A stretch of DNA of 44,421 bases, taken from the NCBI GenBank assembly GCA_030673825.1, contig JAUTCS010000015.1:1-44421 (forward strand), read 5' to 3'. The position numbers were made by a program, and so were the translations under genes. The first letter of the stretch is position 1. Every line of letters starts with the position of its first letter. The notes below the pieces were generated by a model. That model searched no databases, was not told the origin of the DNA, and worked only from the letters and a program-made list of their open reading frames with translations. The stretch is from Verrucomicrobiota bacterium JB024 (GTDB taxonomy: Bacteria > Verrucomicrobiota > Verrucomicrobiia > Opitutales > Cerasicoccaceae). Shown piece after piece: positions 1 to 8,345 of the stretch.

Positions 1-2
1 AG

Positions 3-1097
3 AACTTCAACGGTTCGGACTTCTCCGTGCGCCTGCCCCTGGGGCTGGACTCGGTCCAGCGGATCGAGGACTTCGCGCCGGACATCATCCACTCGCACCA
101 CCCTTTTTTGATGGGCGACTCCGCCCTGCGCCTGGCCTACCAGTATGGCCGCCCGTTGATCTTTACGCACCACACCCGGTACGAGGACTACGTCCACTAC
201 ATCGTGGAAGACTCCGAGGCGCTCCAGACCATCGCCCGCGAGATATCCATCAACTACTCCAACCTCGCCGATATCGTCGTGGCCCCCAGCGCGAGTATTG
301 AAAACCTGCTACACGAGCGCGGACTGGAGCAACCCTCCCGCGTCATCCCCACCGGCATCGACCCGGCACGCTTCGCGCCAGATAAGCCGCAGGCCGTGCG
401 GGAGAAGCTCGGGATCCCGGCCGAGGCCTTTGTGCTTGGCCATGTCGGGCGGCTCGCCCCGGAGAAAAACCTCGGCTACCTCATGGAGGCCGTCACGCCC
501 TTTTTGAAGAAGCACCAGGATTGCCACTTTCTCGTCGTCGGCTACGGCCCGCAGGAGGAAAAGATGCGCGCCCACGCCGACAAGGCCGGAATCGCGCAGC
601 AGTGCCACTTCGCCGGTAAGCTTGAGGGCCAGGAGCTGGCTGACGCCTACCATGCGCAGGACCTTTTTGTCTTCTCTTCCAAGTCCGAGACGCAGGGCAT
701 GGTGCTGGCCGAGGCGATGACCTGCGGCAAGCCCGTCGTTGCGCTCGATGCCCCCGGCGCGCGCGAGGTCGTTCGCGATCACGATAACGGTCGTCTCTTA
801 CCCGAGGACGCGCCCGCGTCGGATTTCGCCCATGCGATCGAGGGACTGCATCAACTCGTAACCACCGGAAAACCGAAGGCAAAAAGTGCCCTCGACAAGG
901 CCGTAGCCGAGACCGCCGAAACCTTTTCCCTCGATGCGTGCATGGGCCGTATGTGCGATCTGTATGAAACGGCCATCCACGACTACGGCACTTCGGGCGA
1001 ACTCAATGGCTGGGAAAAATTCCTCGGTCGTTGCGAGGCGGAATGGCACTTGGTCATCGAAAAAGCCAGCAGTGCCCGTGCCGCCATCTGGCCGTAA
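3..1097 (+). CDS. Glycosyltransferase family 4 protein, 5' end outside window
   Basis: A cytoplasmic or membrane-associated GT4 (GT-B fold) sugar transferase that would move a sugar from a nucleotide donor to a lipid or glycan acceptor; the acceptor cannot be told. The frame is open to the window edge (a GTG at 27 is only the first in-frame candidate), and about 60-80 N-terminal residues of the family seem to be missing. Visible parts are an acceptor-side domain with 'DIIHSHHPFLMG' and 'THHTRYEDY', then the donor-binding domain with 'GHVGRLAPEKNL', 'LVVGYGPQEEKM' and the E-x7-E signature 'SETQGMVLAEAM', followed by 'PVVALDAPGAREVV'. The sequence resembles diacylglycerol glucosyltransferase or mannosyltransferase relatives. 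Codon use matches its neighbours. The family call is firm; the substrate is unknown. Confidence 0.9.
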   Translation, partial: NFNGSDFSVRLPLGLDSVQRIEDFAPDIIHSHHPFLMGDSALRLAYQYGRPLIFTHHTRYEDYVHYIVEDSEALQTIAREISINYSNLADIVVAPSASIENLLHERGLEQPSRVIPTGIDPARFAPDKPQAVREKLGIPAEAFVLGHVGRLAPEKNLGYLMEAVTPFLKKHQDCHFLVVGYGPQEEKMRAHADKAGIAQQCHFAGKLEGQELADAYHAQDLFVFSSKSETQGMVLAEAMTCGKPVVALDAPGAREVVRDHDNGRLLPEDAPASDFAHAIEGLHQLVTTGKPKAKSALDKAVAETAETFSLDACMGRMCDLYETAIHDYGTSGELNGWEKFLGRCEAEWHLVIEKASSARAAIWP

Positions 1098-1330
1098 GCG
1101 TGCCAGCACTCACGCACGCCGCGTAGCGATGGGATAAAGCTCATCGCGGGTTATGTGTACGTACCTCGTTGCCAGAGGCGACGCTACTATCGCCTGCGTA
1201 TAGCCTGTGAGCGCACCGACTCGGTAACTGCATCCACCGGACGAGAACCACTGCGTCCCCCCCCTTTGCCCGATCTCATGAGAGAGCAGCATCCCGCATG
1301 GGCTCGCGTTTCAGACCTTAGGGTGACCAA
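1098..1330. other. Non-coding stretch with four consecutive hairpins
   Basis: No convincing gene lies here. Successive inverted repeats are GCGTG/CACGC (1098-1115), GCGATG/CATCGC (1126-1147), AGGCGA/TCGCCT (1176-1195) and ACCGA/TCGGT (1215-1225). None is followed by a T-run, so this is not a standard terminator. A 60-codon minus-strand frame (1110-1292) exists but has no family resemblance. A structured transcript is possible but unproven. Confidence 0.3.
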
Positions 1331-1340
1331 ACCCCTTTTA

Positions 1341-1409
1341 TTGTTTATTTATTTTAAACAAATTTACCCCAATATTTTACTTGAGATAAACAGTAATCCT
1401 GTATTTATC
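1341..1409. promoter_or_regulatory. Two inverted repeats in the iclR promoter region
   Basis: The region is AT-rich, unlike the GC-rich surroundings. It holds TTGTTTA-N7-TAAACAA (1341-1361) and GATAAA-N13-TTTATC (1385-1409); the second also has CAG/CTG inside. They resemble regulator binding sites upstream of the IclR gene and its operon. Which protein binds is inference. Confidence 0.45.
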
Positions 1410-1422
1410 AATAAACATCCCG

Positions 1423-1447
1423 CTAAACACACAAACCTAGTGTTTAG
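1423..1447. promoter_or_regulatory. Perfect 8-9-8 inverted repeat, candidate IclR operator
   Basis: CTAAACAC at 1423-1430 and GTGTTTAG at 1440-1447 are exact reverse complements, 28 bases before the IclR ATG. The position suggests autoregulation of the whole catabolic operon. IclR proteins commonly bind such palindromes near their own promoters. Confidence 0.55.
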
Positions 1448-1475
1448 ATATATTTATCACTAAAGATACAGTCCC

Positions 1476-2264
1476 ATGCCGCGCGTCACCACCCTCGACA
1501 AAAGCCTTTCCGTACTGGAGGCGGTCTTCCGCTCCCAAGAGGGTATTGGTACGCGCAGTCTGGCCGCCCTTCTCGGGCTGAATGTGGCGACCGTCCACAA
1601 TATTGCCCAGACCTTCCGCGAGCGCGGGTACCTGCACCAGGACCCCAAGACAAAGCAATTTCTACCGGGCATGCGGATGATGCTGCTGGGGCACCATCCC
1701 AGCTACCGCCACTCGCTGGTGTCTTCCGCCAGCGCAGTAATGGAGGACGTAGCCCGCCAACTCAATGAGAGCATCCTGCTCGGCGCGATTGAGCACCACC
1801 GCATCATCAACCTCAAGTACATCCCGTGCCAGCATGCGCTACGGGTGCAGGAGCCTGAAGACGTCAGCGACCACTCCTACTGCACGGCTTTTGGTAAGGT
1901 CCTGCTGGCTGCGCTCCCCACGGAGGAGCTTGACGCCTACCTCGCCGAAACCGAGCTGAAGTCCTTCACTCCGCGGACGCTGGACACGCCGGAAAAGCTC
2001 CGACGTAACCTCGATGAAGTCCGCCGCCTCGGCTACGCCCGCACCTGCGACGAGTACTGTGAAGGCATCAGCGCAGTGGCCGTCCCGATCCACGACCCAT
2101 GGGGCGGTATCCTGGCCAGTATCGGCGCAAGCGCCCCGACCATCCGCATGCAGGAGGCGCAGATGGAGAACACCCTGCAAGTCCTCAAACAGGCGGCTGC
2201 CTCTATCGAGCACCTCTGGTGCAAAGACCTGACACCGGCCCCGAAGGTTCCCGCCGGACGCTAA
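1476..2264 (+). CDS. IclR-family transcriptional regulator
   Basis: A 262-aa DNA-binding regulator expected to sense a catabolic intermediate and control the downstream operon. Residues about 5-70 form the winged helix ('LDKSLSVLEAVF', 'TRSLAALLGLNVATVHN', 'ERGYLHQD'). The rest is the IclR effector domain with 'YCTAFGKVLLAALP', 'CDEYCEGISAVAVPIHD' and 'GGILASIGASAP'. Length is typical (about 250-260). The ATG at 1476 begins directly at the HTH and has no Shine-Dalgarno. It ends 13 nt before the next gene, so it appears to be the first gene of an operon with the enzymes at 2278-8236. Three inverted repeats in the leader (1341-1447) suggest self-control. The ligand is not known; a pentose or deoxysugar derivative is a guess from the isomerase at 4713. 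Confidence 0.93.
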   Translation: MPRVTTLDKSLSVLEAVFRSQEGIGTRSLAALLGLNVATVHNIAQTFRERGYLHQDPKTKQFLPGMRMMLLGHHPSYRHSLVSSASAVMEDVARQLNESILLGAIEHHRIINLKYIPCQHALRVQEPEDVSDHSYCTAFGKVLLAALPTEELDAYLAETELKSFTPRTLDTPEKLRRNLDEVRRLGYARTCDEYCEGISAVAVPIHDPWGGILASIGASAPTIRMQEAQMENTLQVLKQAAASIEHLWCKDLTPAPKVPAGR

Positions 2265-2277
2265 TCCTTTTCTTCCC

Positions 2278-4692
2278 GTGAAAAACCTAACCCTGGAAAT
2301 ATCCCTTAAACCCTTTTACGGCCTGAACCGCGAAGGCGTGCGCGAAGTCTGCGACCGCGCCCTGCGGCAATGGCATGCACTCGTCGAGCGAGCCGAAGTC
2401 GTCTCGATCATGTTCTGGGCCGCCGACGGTTCGGAAATCCTCGATTACACGGGCGATCTGGACGCCGAGATGGAGTGGGCCCGCTACCTGGGCAACGCCA
2501 ACCCGCACCTGCATCCGCAGATGCCCGGAGACCCCGAGGGCAAGAGCCTTCACGCGGGCTCCTACCCCTATCGCGAGGGTGCGAAAAAGATCACTTACCG
2601 CCGCTACGCGGAGATCATCGCCGTCTGGCGTGAAGCTGTCACCGCCATCGGTAAGCCTGTCCGCATCGGGCTGACCTTCGACCCCGGCGGCGAGTTCTCC
2701 CCCTCCACTTTCAAGTACGAACGCCACCCCGAGGTCTGCCTGGCCAACACCATGGGCAAGGGCAGCTTCGTCTGCTGCTACGGCGTGCTCAACGCCGATG
2801 ACCGCCCCTACGCGGGCTTCCCCGGGGGTATCCCGCAGGGAACGACGATGGGCACCTTCCTCGGTCGCCAGTTCCAACACCTGGCCGACGACCTGCACGC
2901 AGACTTCATCTGGCTCTCCAACGGTTTCGGCTTCGGCATGGAGACCTGGAAAACCGTCGGCCCGCTCTTCGACGGCGAGACCTTCGAGCCCGAATCCGCT
3001 CCTGCTGTGCGTGATAAGATTCTCGGCTTCTGGCAGGACTTCCGCAAGGAGTGCCCCAAGCTCGGCATCGCCACTCGCGGAACAAACCTCGGCACCGCTA
3101 CCGACCTGGCCAGCGACGCCACCCCGCTGCGCGAAATCTACGAGGGCGACTTCGACATGTTGCCACCCCCCAACTCGCCCTGGGCTGCGCTCAATGGCGA
3201 CTTCGGTATCGAGATCGCCGGCTACCTCAGCCGCATTGTCGAGTTGCCCGCCGGTAAGCCCGCCCTTTTCCGTTTCTACCTTCACGACATCTGGTGGCTC
3301 AACAGCCCCTGGCTCGACCGCTACGAAGGGCAGCCCCACGACATCTACCTGCCGATGGCCGCCTGTCGGATCACCGATCAGGGCGAGGCGGAGACTCCGG
3401 AAACCCTCAATCTCCTCTCCATCGACGACTCCTACGGGCGCATGCCCGACGCCGTCCCCAACGAGAGCACTCCGCACCTGCTACGTGCCTGGGATGAGCG
3501 CCCCGACGCCGCTGGGCCCATCGTGTGGCTGTACCCCTTCGATCAGGTCCATGACGCCATGTTTACCCAGCCACAGAGCCCGGAGCGGCTCTTCCATACA
3601 GACTGGTTCGTGCGCGAGGTGATCAACAGCGGCCTGCCCGTGAGCACCGTGATCAGCACCCGCGCCTTCGCCGCACTCGGCGATAAGAAGGACAAGGCCC
3701 TGGCCGGACGCTTGCTGCTCTCCCCCGCCCCCTTCGACACCGAGACCGAGCAGCAGTTGCTGGACTGGGTCGAGCAAGGCGGGAACGCTCTTGTTTACGG
3801 CCCTCTCTCGGCTGCCCCGCACCTGCGCGAGCGCCTCGGACTGGAAGAGGCCGACTCCCTGGTCGGAACGGTCGAGGTCCTCTCCAAGCTGCCTGACTGC
3901 GACACCATGGAGAACGGGCAAACGCCTTCGCACTACGAGCACCGCCCGATCATGTCCGCCGGAGGTCTGCAGGAAAGCCCACTCCCGGGCTCAACACCCG
4001 ATGTCGTCGCCCGGCTGGAAGAGCAGGACCGCGTATTAGTTTCCCACTACAACACCTCCTCCGGAGGCCAACTGTGGTGGCTGCGCGGCCCTCTGCCCCT
4101 GGCCATGGAGCCGGAGAACCACCTGCCGGTCCCCGACGCCCCCGCCACCACCTTCCCCTTGAGCGGGCTCGTCCGCCGCGCCTTGGCCGAGCTCGGTTGG
4201 AGCATTGGCTTCCGTGCCGGGAACCGCTCCCAGCGCCTACCCGTGCTGGGCCTTCACCGTCATGACAACGGCTGGTTCTTCTCCGGCTACACGCCGGACA
4301 CCACCGTCGAGTTCAACCTGAAAACCCCTTACGGCGCACCGCTGCTGCTGGGCATAGAGACTCGCCTGCGCGAGGGGATTGCCAGTTTCCATCAGCAACG
4401 GGGCTGGCGCAAGGAATGCCGCGTCTTCATCGACCAGGCAGAGGGTGTCGCCAGTGCGAAAGAGAGTACTCCCGGCCAGGTCGGCGTCACCCGCCGCATG
4501 TGGGTCCATGGACTCGATGCGGCCACCGTCCGCTTTTTCCCGCCGACCGGGGCGAACGTCACCGCCTGGCACAACCCGCTTTGGCCGTTCATTAGTGGCA
4601 CGAAGCTGAAGCTCAACAGCGTTCAAACGCCACAAGGGCTGATGCTCGAAACCGACGAGCGCGTCAGCGGCACGATTCTTTTTTCCTGGTAA
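2278..4692 (+). CDS. Unrecognised 804-aa protein, probable glycoside hydrolase with GH42-like layout
   Basis: I do not recognise this as a characterised family. It starts at a GTG 13 nt after the IclR stop and has no signal peptide, so it is probably cytoplasmic. Residues 1-400 read like a (beta/alpha)8 barrel: 'LTLEISLKPFYG' at the N-terminus, 'RIGLTFDPGGEFSPS', 'HADFIWLSNGFGFG', 'RGTNLGTATDL'. Residues about 440-530 ('HTDWFVREVINSGLPVST', 'LLDWVEQGGNALVYGPL') resemble the glutamine-amidotransferase-like trimerisation domain that follows the barrel in GH42 beta-galactosidases. A beta-rich C-terminus follows. Acidic residues in 'DPGGEF' and 'LNGDFGIE' are candidate catalytic groups, but I cannot assign them. 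Its place between a regulator and a sugar isomerase supports release of a sugar from an oligosaccharide. The function remains inference. Confidence 0.6.
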   Translation: MKNLTLEISLKPFYGLNREGVREVCDRALRQWHALVERAEVVSIMFWAADGSEILDYTGDLDAEMEWARYLGNANPHLHPQMPGDPEGKSLHAGSYPYREGAKKITYRRYAEIIAVWREAVTAIGKPVRIGLTFDPGGEFSPSTFKYERHPEVCLANTMGKGSFVCCYGVLNADDRPYAGFPGGIPQGTTMGTFLGRQFQHLADDLHADFIWLSNGFGFGMETWKTVGPLFDGETFEPESAPAVRDKILGFWQDFRKECPKLGIATRGTNLGTATDLASDATPLREIYEGDFDMLPPPNSPWAALNGDFGIEIAGYLSRIVELPAGKPALFRFYLHDIWWLNSPWLDRYEGQPHDIYLPMAACRITDQGEAETPETLNLLSIDDSYGRMPDAVPNESTPHLLRAWDERPDAAGPIVWLYPFDQVHDAMFTQPQSPERLFHTDWFVREVINSGLPVSTVISTRAFAALGDKKDKALAGRLLLSPAPFDTETEQQLLDWVEQGGNALVYGPLSAAPHLRERLGLEEADSLVGTVEVLSKLPDCDTMENGQTPSHYEHRPIMSAGGLQESPLPGSTPDVVARLEEQDRVLVSHYNTSSGGQLWWLRGPLPLAMEPENHLPVPDAPATTFPLSGLVRRALAELGWSIGFRAGNRSQRLPVLGLHRHDNGWFFSGYTPDTTVEFNLKTPYGAPLLLGIETRLREGIASFHQQRGWRKECRVFIDQAEGVASAKESTPGQVGVTRRMWVHGLDAATVRFFPPTGANVTAWHNPLWPFISGTKLKLNSVQTPQGLMLETDERVSGTILFSW

Positions 4693-4712
4693 CCCTTTAA
4701 CCCACTCCATCC

Positions 4713-6212
4713 ATGATCAGTACAGTTCTCACACCCGCTCCGACCATCGCGCGGCGCAAACCGCTCACCGCCAAGGCCGGCCTGCTGGCTATCGGCCATC
4801 ACGTTTACTGGCCGCAGTTCGACGGGCTGATGGACGAGATGAATCGCAAGCTGGACGATTTCCAGGGTCGCCTCGAAGCGCACGGCCTCGACGTCGCCAG
4901 CTTCGGCATGCTCGACTGCGCGCAGAAAGCCTACGACGCTGTGCCCGCAATCAAGGCCGCCGACATCGACATCCTCTTCGTGGACATGGTGACCTACGGC
5001 ACCTCTTCCACCTTCGGCATCCTCTGCCGCGAGATCAACGTGCCCATCGTGCTCGTCGCGATCCAGCCGCTGGAGGCGATGGACTACCCCAACGGCACGA
5101 CCTTCATGCAGCTGTGCAATGACGACTTCTGCTCGGTGCCGGAGTTCACCGGTGTGGCCGTGCGCTTTGGCCGCCGCCCCCCGCCCGTCATCCTCGGGCA
5201 CGAGGGAGACGATCCAGCCGTCGAGCGCGAGATCAAGGCCTGGTGCGGCATCGCCAAGGTCCTGCACTCCCTGCGCAAGAGCCGCATCGGCCTGATGGGC
5301 CACGTGCTTGAGTCCATGCTCGACATGCATACCGACCCGACCGCGATCACCGCGGCCTTCGGCCCTCACGTCGTGCTGATCGAGGCCAACGACGTCTACC
5401 GCCATTACCGCGAGCCCGACTCCGCCGCCGTAGAAACGTGGAAGGAACAGATCCTCGAATTTTTCGATACGCCGGACCCGAAGTCTGACCCGATCACCGA
5501 AAAGCTCACCGAACGCGACCTGGACAACGCCGCCCGCGCTGGTGTGGCGCTCGACCAACTCATCGCGGACAAAAAGCTCGACGGCTTCGCCTACTATTAC
5601 GAGGGCGAGCCGGGCTCCGACCTGCGCACGCTCGTCACGAACTTCATCGTGGCCAACTCGCTGCTGACCGGCGCGGGTTTCCCCATGTGTGGTGAGTTCG
5701 ACATCAAGACCTGCATCGCCATGATGATCATGGACCGGCTCGACATCGGGGGCAGCTTCGCCGAGTTCCATCCCGTTGACTTCAAACTCGACAGCGTATT
5801 GGTCGGCCATGACGGCCCGCATCACATTAACATCGCCGCAGGCAAACCCGTCATCCGCAGCCTGAAGAAGTACCACGGCAAGCCCGGCTCAGGCGCGGGC
5901 GTGGAATTCCAGATCAAGGAAGGTCCGATCACCATGCTCAGCATCGGCCAGACCGCTGATGGCAAGTTCAAGTTTGTCATCGCCGAGGGCGAATCCGCCG
6001 CCCGCCCGATCCCTCCGACCGGCAACACCAACACACACGGCGTTTTCCTGCCGGACGTGCGCACCTTCCTCAAGCGCTGGGTCGCCGAAGGCCCCACCCA
6101 CCACTTCGCGCTCGGCATCGGCCACCATGCCGCCGAGCTCGTCGAGATCGCCAAGATCCTTGGCCTCGAGTACACCGTGGTAACCCCCGAGCAATCGGAA
6201 CCGCTGTCATAA
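4713..6212 (+). CDS. L-arabinose/L-fucose isomerase-family protein
   Basis: A 499-aa cytoplasmic ketol-isomerase of the AraA/FucI superfamily, expected to turn an aldose into a ketose with a divalent metal. The candidate metal ligands known from E. coli AraA (two Glu, two His) have counterparts here: E328 in 'GEFDIKTCIAMM', E351 in 'SFAEFHPVDF', a His in 'LVGHDGPHH' (366, 370 or 371) and H471/H472 in 'ALGIGHHAAEL'. The N-terminal alpha/beta part has 'GLLAIGHHVYWPQF' and 'LFVDMVTYGTSS'. Length fits AraA (about 500) better than FucI (about 590). It starts 20 nt after the previous gene and belongs to the same operon. No matching kinase or aldolase is next to it, so the substrate (arabinose, fucose, rhamnose or another sugar) is open. 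Confidence 0.8.
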   Translation: MISTVLTPAPTIARRKPLTAKAGLLAIGHHVYWPQFDGLMDEMNRKLDDFQGRLEAHGLDVASFGMLDCAQKAYDAVPAIKAADIDILFVDMVTYGTSSTFGILCREINVPIVLVAIQPLEAMDYPNGTTFMQLCNDDFCSVPEFTGVAVRFGRRPPPVILGHEGDDPAVEREIKAWCGIAKVLHSLRKSRIGLMGHVLESMLDMHTDPTAITAAFGPHVVLIEANDVYRHYREPDSAAVETWKEQILEFFDTPDPKSDPITEKLTERDLDNAARAGVALDQLIADKKLDGFAYYYEGEPGSDLRTLVTNFIVANSLLTGAGFPMCGEFDIKTCIAMMIMDRLDIGGSFAEFHPVDFKLDSVLVGHDGPHHINIAAGKPVIRSLKKYHGKPGSGAGVEFQIKEGPITMLSIGQTADGKFKFVIAEGESAARPIPPTGNTNTHGVFLPDVRTFLKRWVAEGPTHHFALGIGHHAAELVEIAKILGLEYTVVTPEQSEPLS

Positions 6213-6245
6213 AACTTCAATACGACCGCACCAGCCGCTTCCGCG

Positions 6246-7037
6246 ATGGATACCATCACGAGGGATCTGCCCTATGGTGAACTTCCCCGGCAAACGGGAG
6301 ACCTATTCCTGCCCGGGAACGGGCAGGAACCCCGCCTCCCCGTCCTGCTGATTCACGGAGGCGGCTGGAACGCGCTTTCAAAAGAGTCAATTGAGCCGAT
6401 AGCACGGGTGGCCCTGAGATTCGGGCACCCTGTATTCAGTATCAACTACAGGTTGCTTAAACATGCGCCCTGGCCCGCATGCGGGAACGACTGCCGGGCT
6501 GCGGGGCACTTTCTGCTGGCCGACATGTTAAAGCCCCACGGTCTCCCTGCACCGGACCGGATCATTTTCGCGGGGGCCTCGGCAGGCGGACACCTTGCCA
6601 TGATGACCGGCCTGCGCCTGCCCGCCGACAGGATCGCCGGGATACTTTCCCTGGCCGGACCGTCCCGACTCTATCCGCGGGACGATACGGGCGACTCTGC
6701 CATCCGCGGAGAGGGCTTTCTGGAACAATTCTTCGGTCGTCCCACAAATATCAACGATGACCGCGTGGCCGCCGCGAGCCCGGTCCACTGTGTCGGACGC
6801 ATCCCGCCGCCACTCACGTGCATCCACAGCGTCAATGACCACCTCGTGCCCCTCTCCCACTCGCAGGACGCGGTGACGGCCTGGAACCGGGCAGGCGGCA
6901 GCGCCCAGCTGCACACTTACGATGGACCCGGGCACCAGCACGGCTTCTGGACCAGCGACGATATCGCCACACGGTCGCTAATCCCTGAGGTACTCCATCA
7001 CCTGGAGCAGTATTTCAAGCTCACTCCCGCCAGCTGA
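6246..7037 (+). CDS. Alpha/beta hydrolase, esterase/lipase-like
   Basis: A 263-aa alpha/beta-hydrolase of the hormone-sensitive-lipase/BD-FAE kind. It probably removes acetyl or feruloyl groups from sugars. The oxyanion motif 'LIHGGGWN' is near residue 35, the nucleophile elbow 'GASAGGHLA' near 115, the acid is probably the Asp of 'VNDHLVPL', and the His is in 'GPGHQHGFW'. A second conserved patch is 'FSINYRLLKHAPWP'. There is no signal peptide, so it should act on imported oligosaccharides in the cytoplasm. It lies 33 nt after the isomerase gene. Substrate specificity cannot be read from sequence; carbohydrate de-acetylation is inferred from the operon. Confidence 0.82.
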   Translation: MDTITRDLPYGELPRQTGDLFLPGNGQEPRLPVLLIHGGGWNALSKESIEPIARVALRFGHPVFSINYRLLKHAPWPACGNDCRAAGHFLLADMLKPHGLPAPDRIIFAGASAGGHLAMMTGLRLPADRIAGILSLAGPSRLYPRDDTGDSAIRGEGFLEQFFGRPTNINDDRVAAASPVHCVGRIPPPLTCIHSVNDHLVPLSHSQDAVTAWNRAGGSAQLHTYDGPGHQHGFWTSDDIATRSLIPEVLHHLEQYFKLTPAS

Positions 7038-7177
7038 GCTGGCAGATATAAAGGTCCTGATCTGACGACCTCGCCAGGGTGAGCCGGTCTTCGAGCTGGT
7101 ACGGAGAGAACTGCGGACCATTTCCAACCTTCGCAGGGTACCCCCCGCATTTCCTGTGGAGTTCCCATAAATAGAGA

Positions 7178-7203
7178 TTGACCGACACGAGAGAAACTGT
7201 TTC
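7178..7203 (+). promoter_or_regulatory. Candidate -35 box and LacI-type operator before GH130
   Basis: TTGACC at 7178-7183 could be a -35 element. The perfect palindrome GAAACTGTTTC occupies 7193-7203, eleven bases before the GH130 ATG. The same AAACTGTTT core occurs upstream of the LacI gene, the PEP-CTERM gene and the prepilin gene. This suggests GH130 has its own regulated promoter besides read-through from the IclR operon. Confidence 0.65.
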
Positions 7204-7213
7204 AACAATACTT

Positions 7214-8236
7214 ATGACGAAGAGAATTTTGGCAAAGCACCCCGAAAACCCAATTCTAACGGCAGCGGATTTCCCCGGTGCCGCCATGTACATTTTCAAT
7301 CCCGGGGTTATCAAGTTCAACGGTGAATACCTCATGATGGCCGACGTGGCTACGCTCGCCCAGCCCATCTTCCTCCATATGGCCCGGAGTAAGGACGGCG
7401 TCCACTTCAAATTCGACGAGAAGCCGCTAGCCTGGCCCGAGCCCGATCCGATCCACCCGGAGGACTGTATTTACGACCCGCGCATCACGAAAATCGGCGA
7501 GGAATACTTCATCGTCTACGCCAGCAGCAGCGAAGGCCGGGGCGTGCGCGTGGGCATCGTCAAGACCCGCGACTTCGAAAAATTTGAAAGAGTTTCTATC
7601 GCCAGTGAATCCGGCAACCGCAACGGCGTGCTCTTCCCCCGGAAGATCAATGGCATGTACTGCCGCCTGGATCGCCCCTTCGGCAATCCGCGCGACTCGG
7701 CCGGGATGTGGCTCAGCTACTCTCCGGACGGCGTTTTCTGGGGCCTGTCCGAACCGGTGATGGACCCGCGCGTGGGCCTGTGGGACAACGGCAAGATCGG
7801 TGCGGGCGCCGTTCCGATCGAGACCGAGCACGGCTGGCTGTGCATCTACCACGGCACGACCCAGACCGGCGCAGGCGTGATCTACCGACTCGGCGCTGCG
7901 ATGCTCGACCTGAAGAACCCTGCTAAGGTGCTCGCCCGCTCGGAGGACTCCATCCTGTGGCCCGAGTTCGACTATGAGATGTTTGGCCGCGTGCCGAACG
8001 TGGTCTTCAGCTGCAACGCGATCGTGGAAGACGACGGCATGGTCCGCATCTACTACGGCGCGGCGGACACTTGCGTGGGCCTGGCCGAGGGGCACATCGA
8101 GGACATCATCGAGTCCTGCTACAGTAAGAACCCTTACCTGCTGCGCCCCAAGGGGTCGCCCTACTACCTGGGTGACGCACCGAAGGCCGCCCCGGTCCGC
8201 GTGGAACAGCCCAGCGCCGAACCCGCCTCCGTCTAG
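7214..8236 (+). CDS. GH130-family glycoside phosphorylase/hydrolase
   Basis: A 340-aa five-bladed beta-propeller enzyme of GH130, a family that mostly uses phosphate to break beta-mannosides and release mannose 1-phosphate in the cytoplasm. Visible family patterns are 'KHPENPILTAADFPG', 'FNPGVIKFNGEYLMMADV', 'DCIYDPRITKIGEEYFIVY' (Asp expected to be catalytic), 'GLWDNGKIGAGAVPIETEHGW'-like core residues, 'YHGT' and 'VPNVVFSCNAIVEDDG'. I chose the ATG at 7214 because family members start at 'KRILAKHPENPIL'; an upstream TTG at 7178 would put the operator inside the gene. A 177-nt gap with its own operator separates it from the esterase. A strong terminator follows at 8265. The subfamily, and so mannoside specificity, is not certain; it is clearly different from the GH130 at 37642. 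Confidence 0.88.
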   Translation: MTKRILAKHPENPILTAADFPGAAMYIFNPGVIKFNGEYLMMADVATLAQPIFLHMARSKDGVHFKFDEKPLAWPEPDPIHPEDCIYDPRITKIGEEYFIVYASSSEGRGVRVGIVKTRDFEKFERVSIASESGNRNGVLFPRKINGMYCRLDRPFGNPRDSAGMWLSYSPDGVFWGLSEPVMDPRVGLWDNGKIGAGAVPIETEHGWLCIYHGTTQTGAGVIYRLGAAMLDLKNPAKVLARSEDSILWPEFDYEMFGRVPNVVFSCNAIVEDDGMVRIYYGAADTCVGLAEGHIEDIIESCYSKNPYLLRPKGSPYYLGDAPKAAPVRVEQPSAEPASV

Positions 8237-8264
8237 GCTCCCGGGACACACTGATAGCTTTTAC

Positions 8265-8304
8265 AGACCCCGCTCAGGCTGCACGCCGGGCGGGGTCTTT
8301 CTTT
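8265..8304 (+). terminator. Rho-independent terminator after GH130
   Basis: A stem AGACCCCGC / GCGGGGTCT (8265-8273 with 8290-8298) is followed by a T-rich tail. It ends the plus-strand operon 1476-8236. Confidence 0.88.
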
Positions 8305-8345
8305 CTACATCAAGACCAGGCTGGATGACGTGTAGTTAAAATCAA

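Noticed and set aside
1215-1225. On the minus strand ACCGAGTCGGT resembles the last stem of the S. pyogenes tracrRNA.
   Set aside because: No cas gene, CRISPR repeat or anti-repeat is nearby; an 11-base match is easily due to chance.
2287-5876. Long minus-strand frames opposite the 804-aa and isomerase genes.
   Set aside because: Same composition artefact; the plus-strand genes have clear family motifs.
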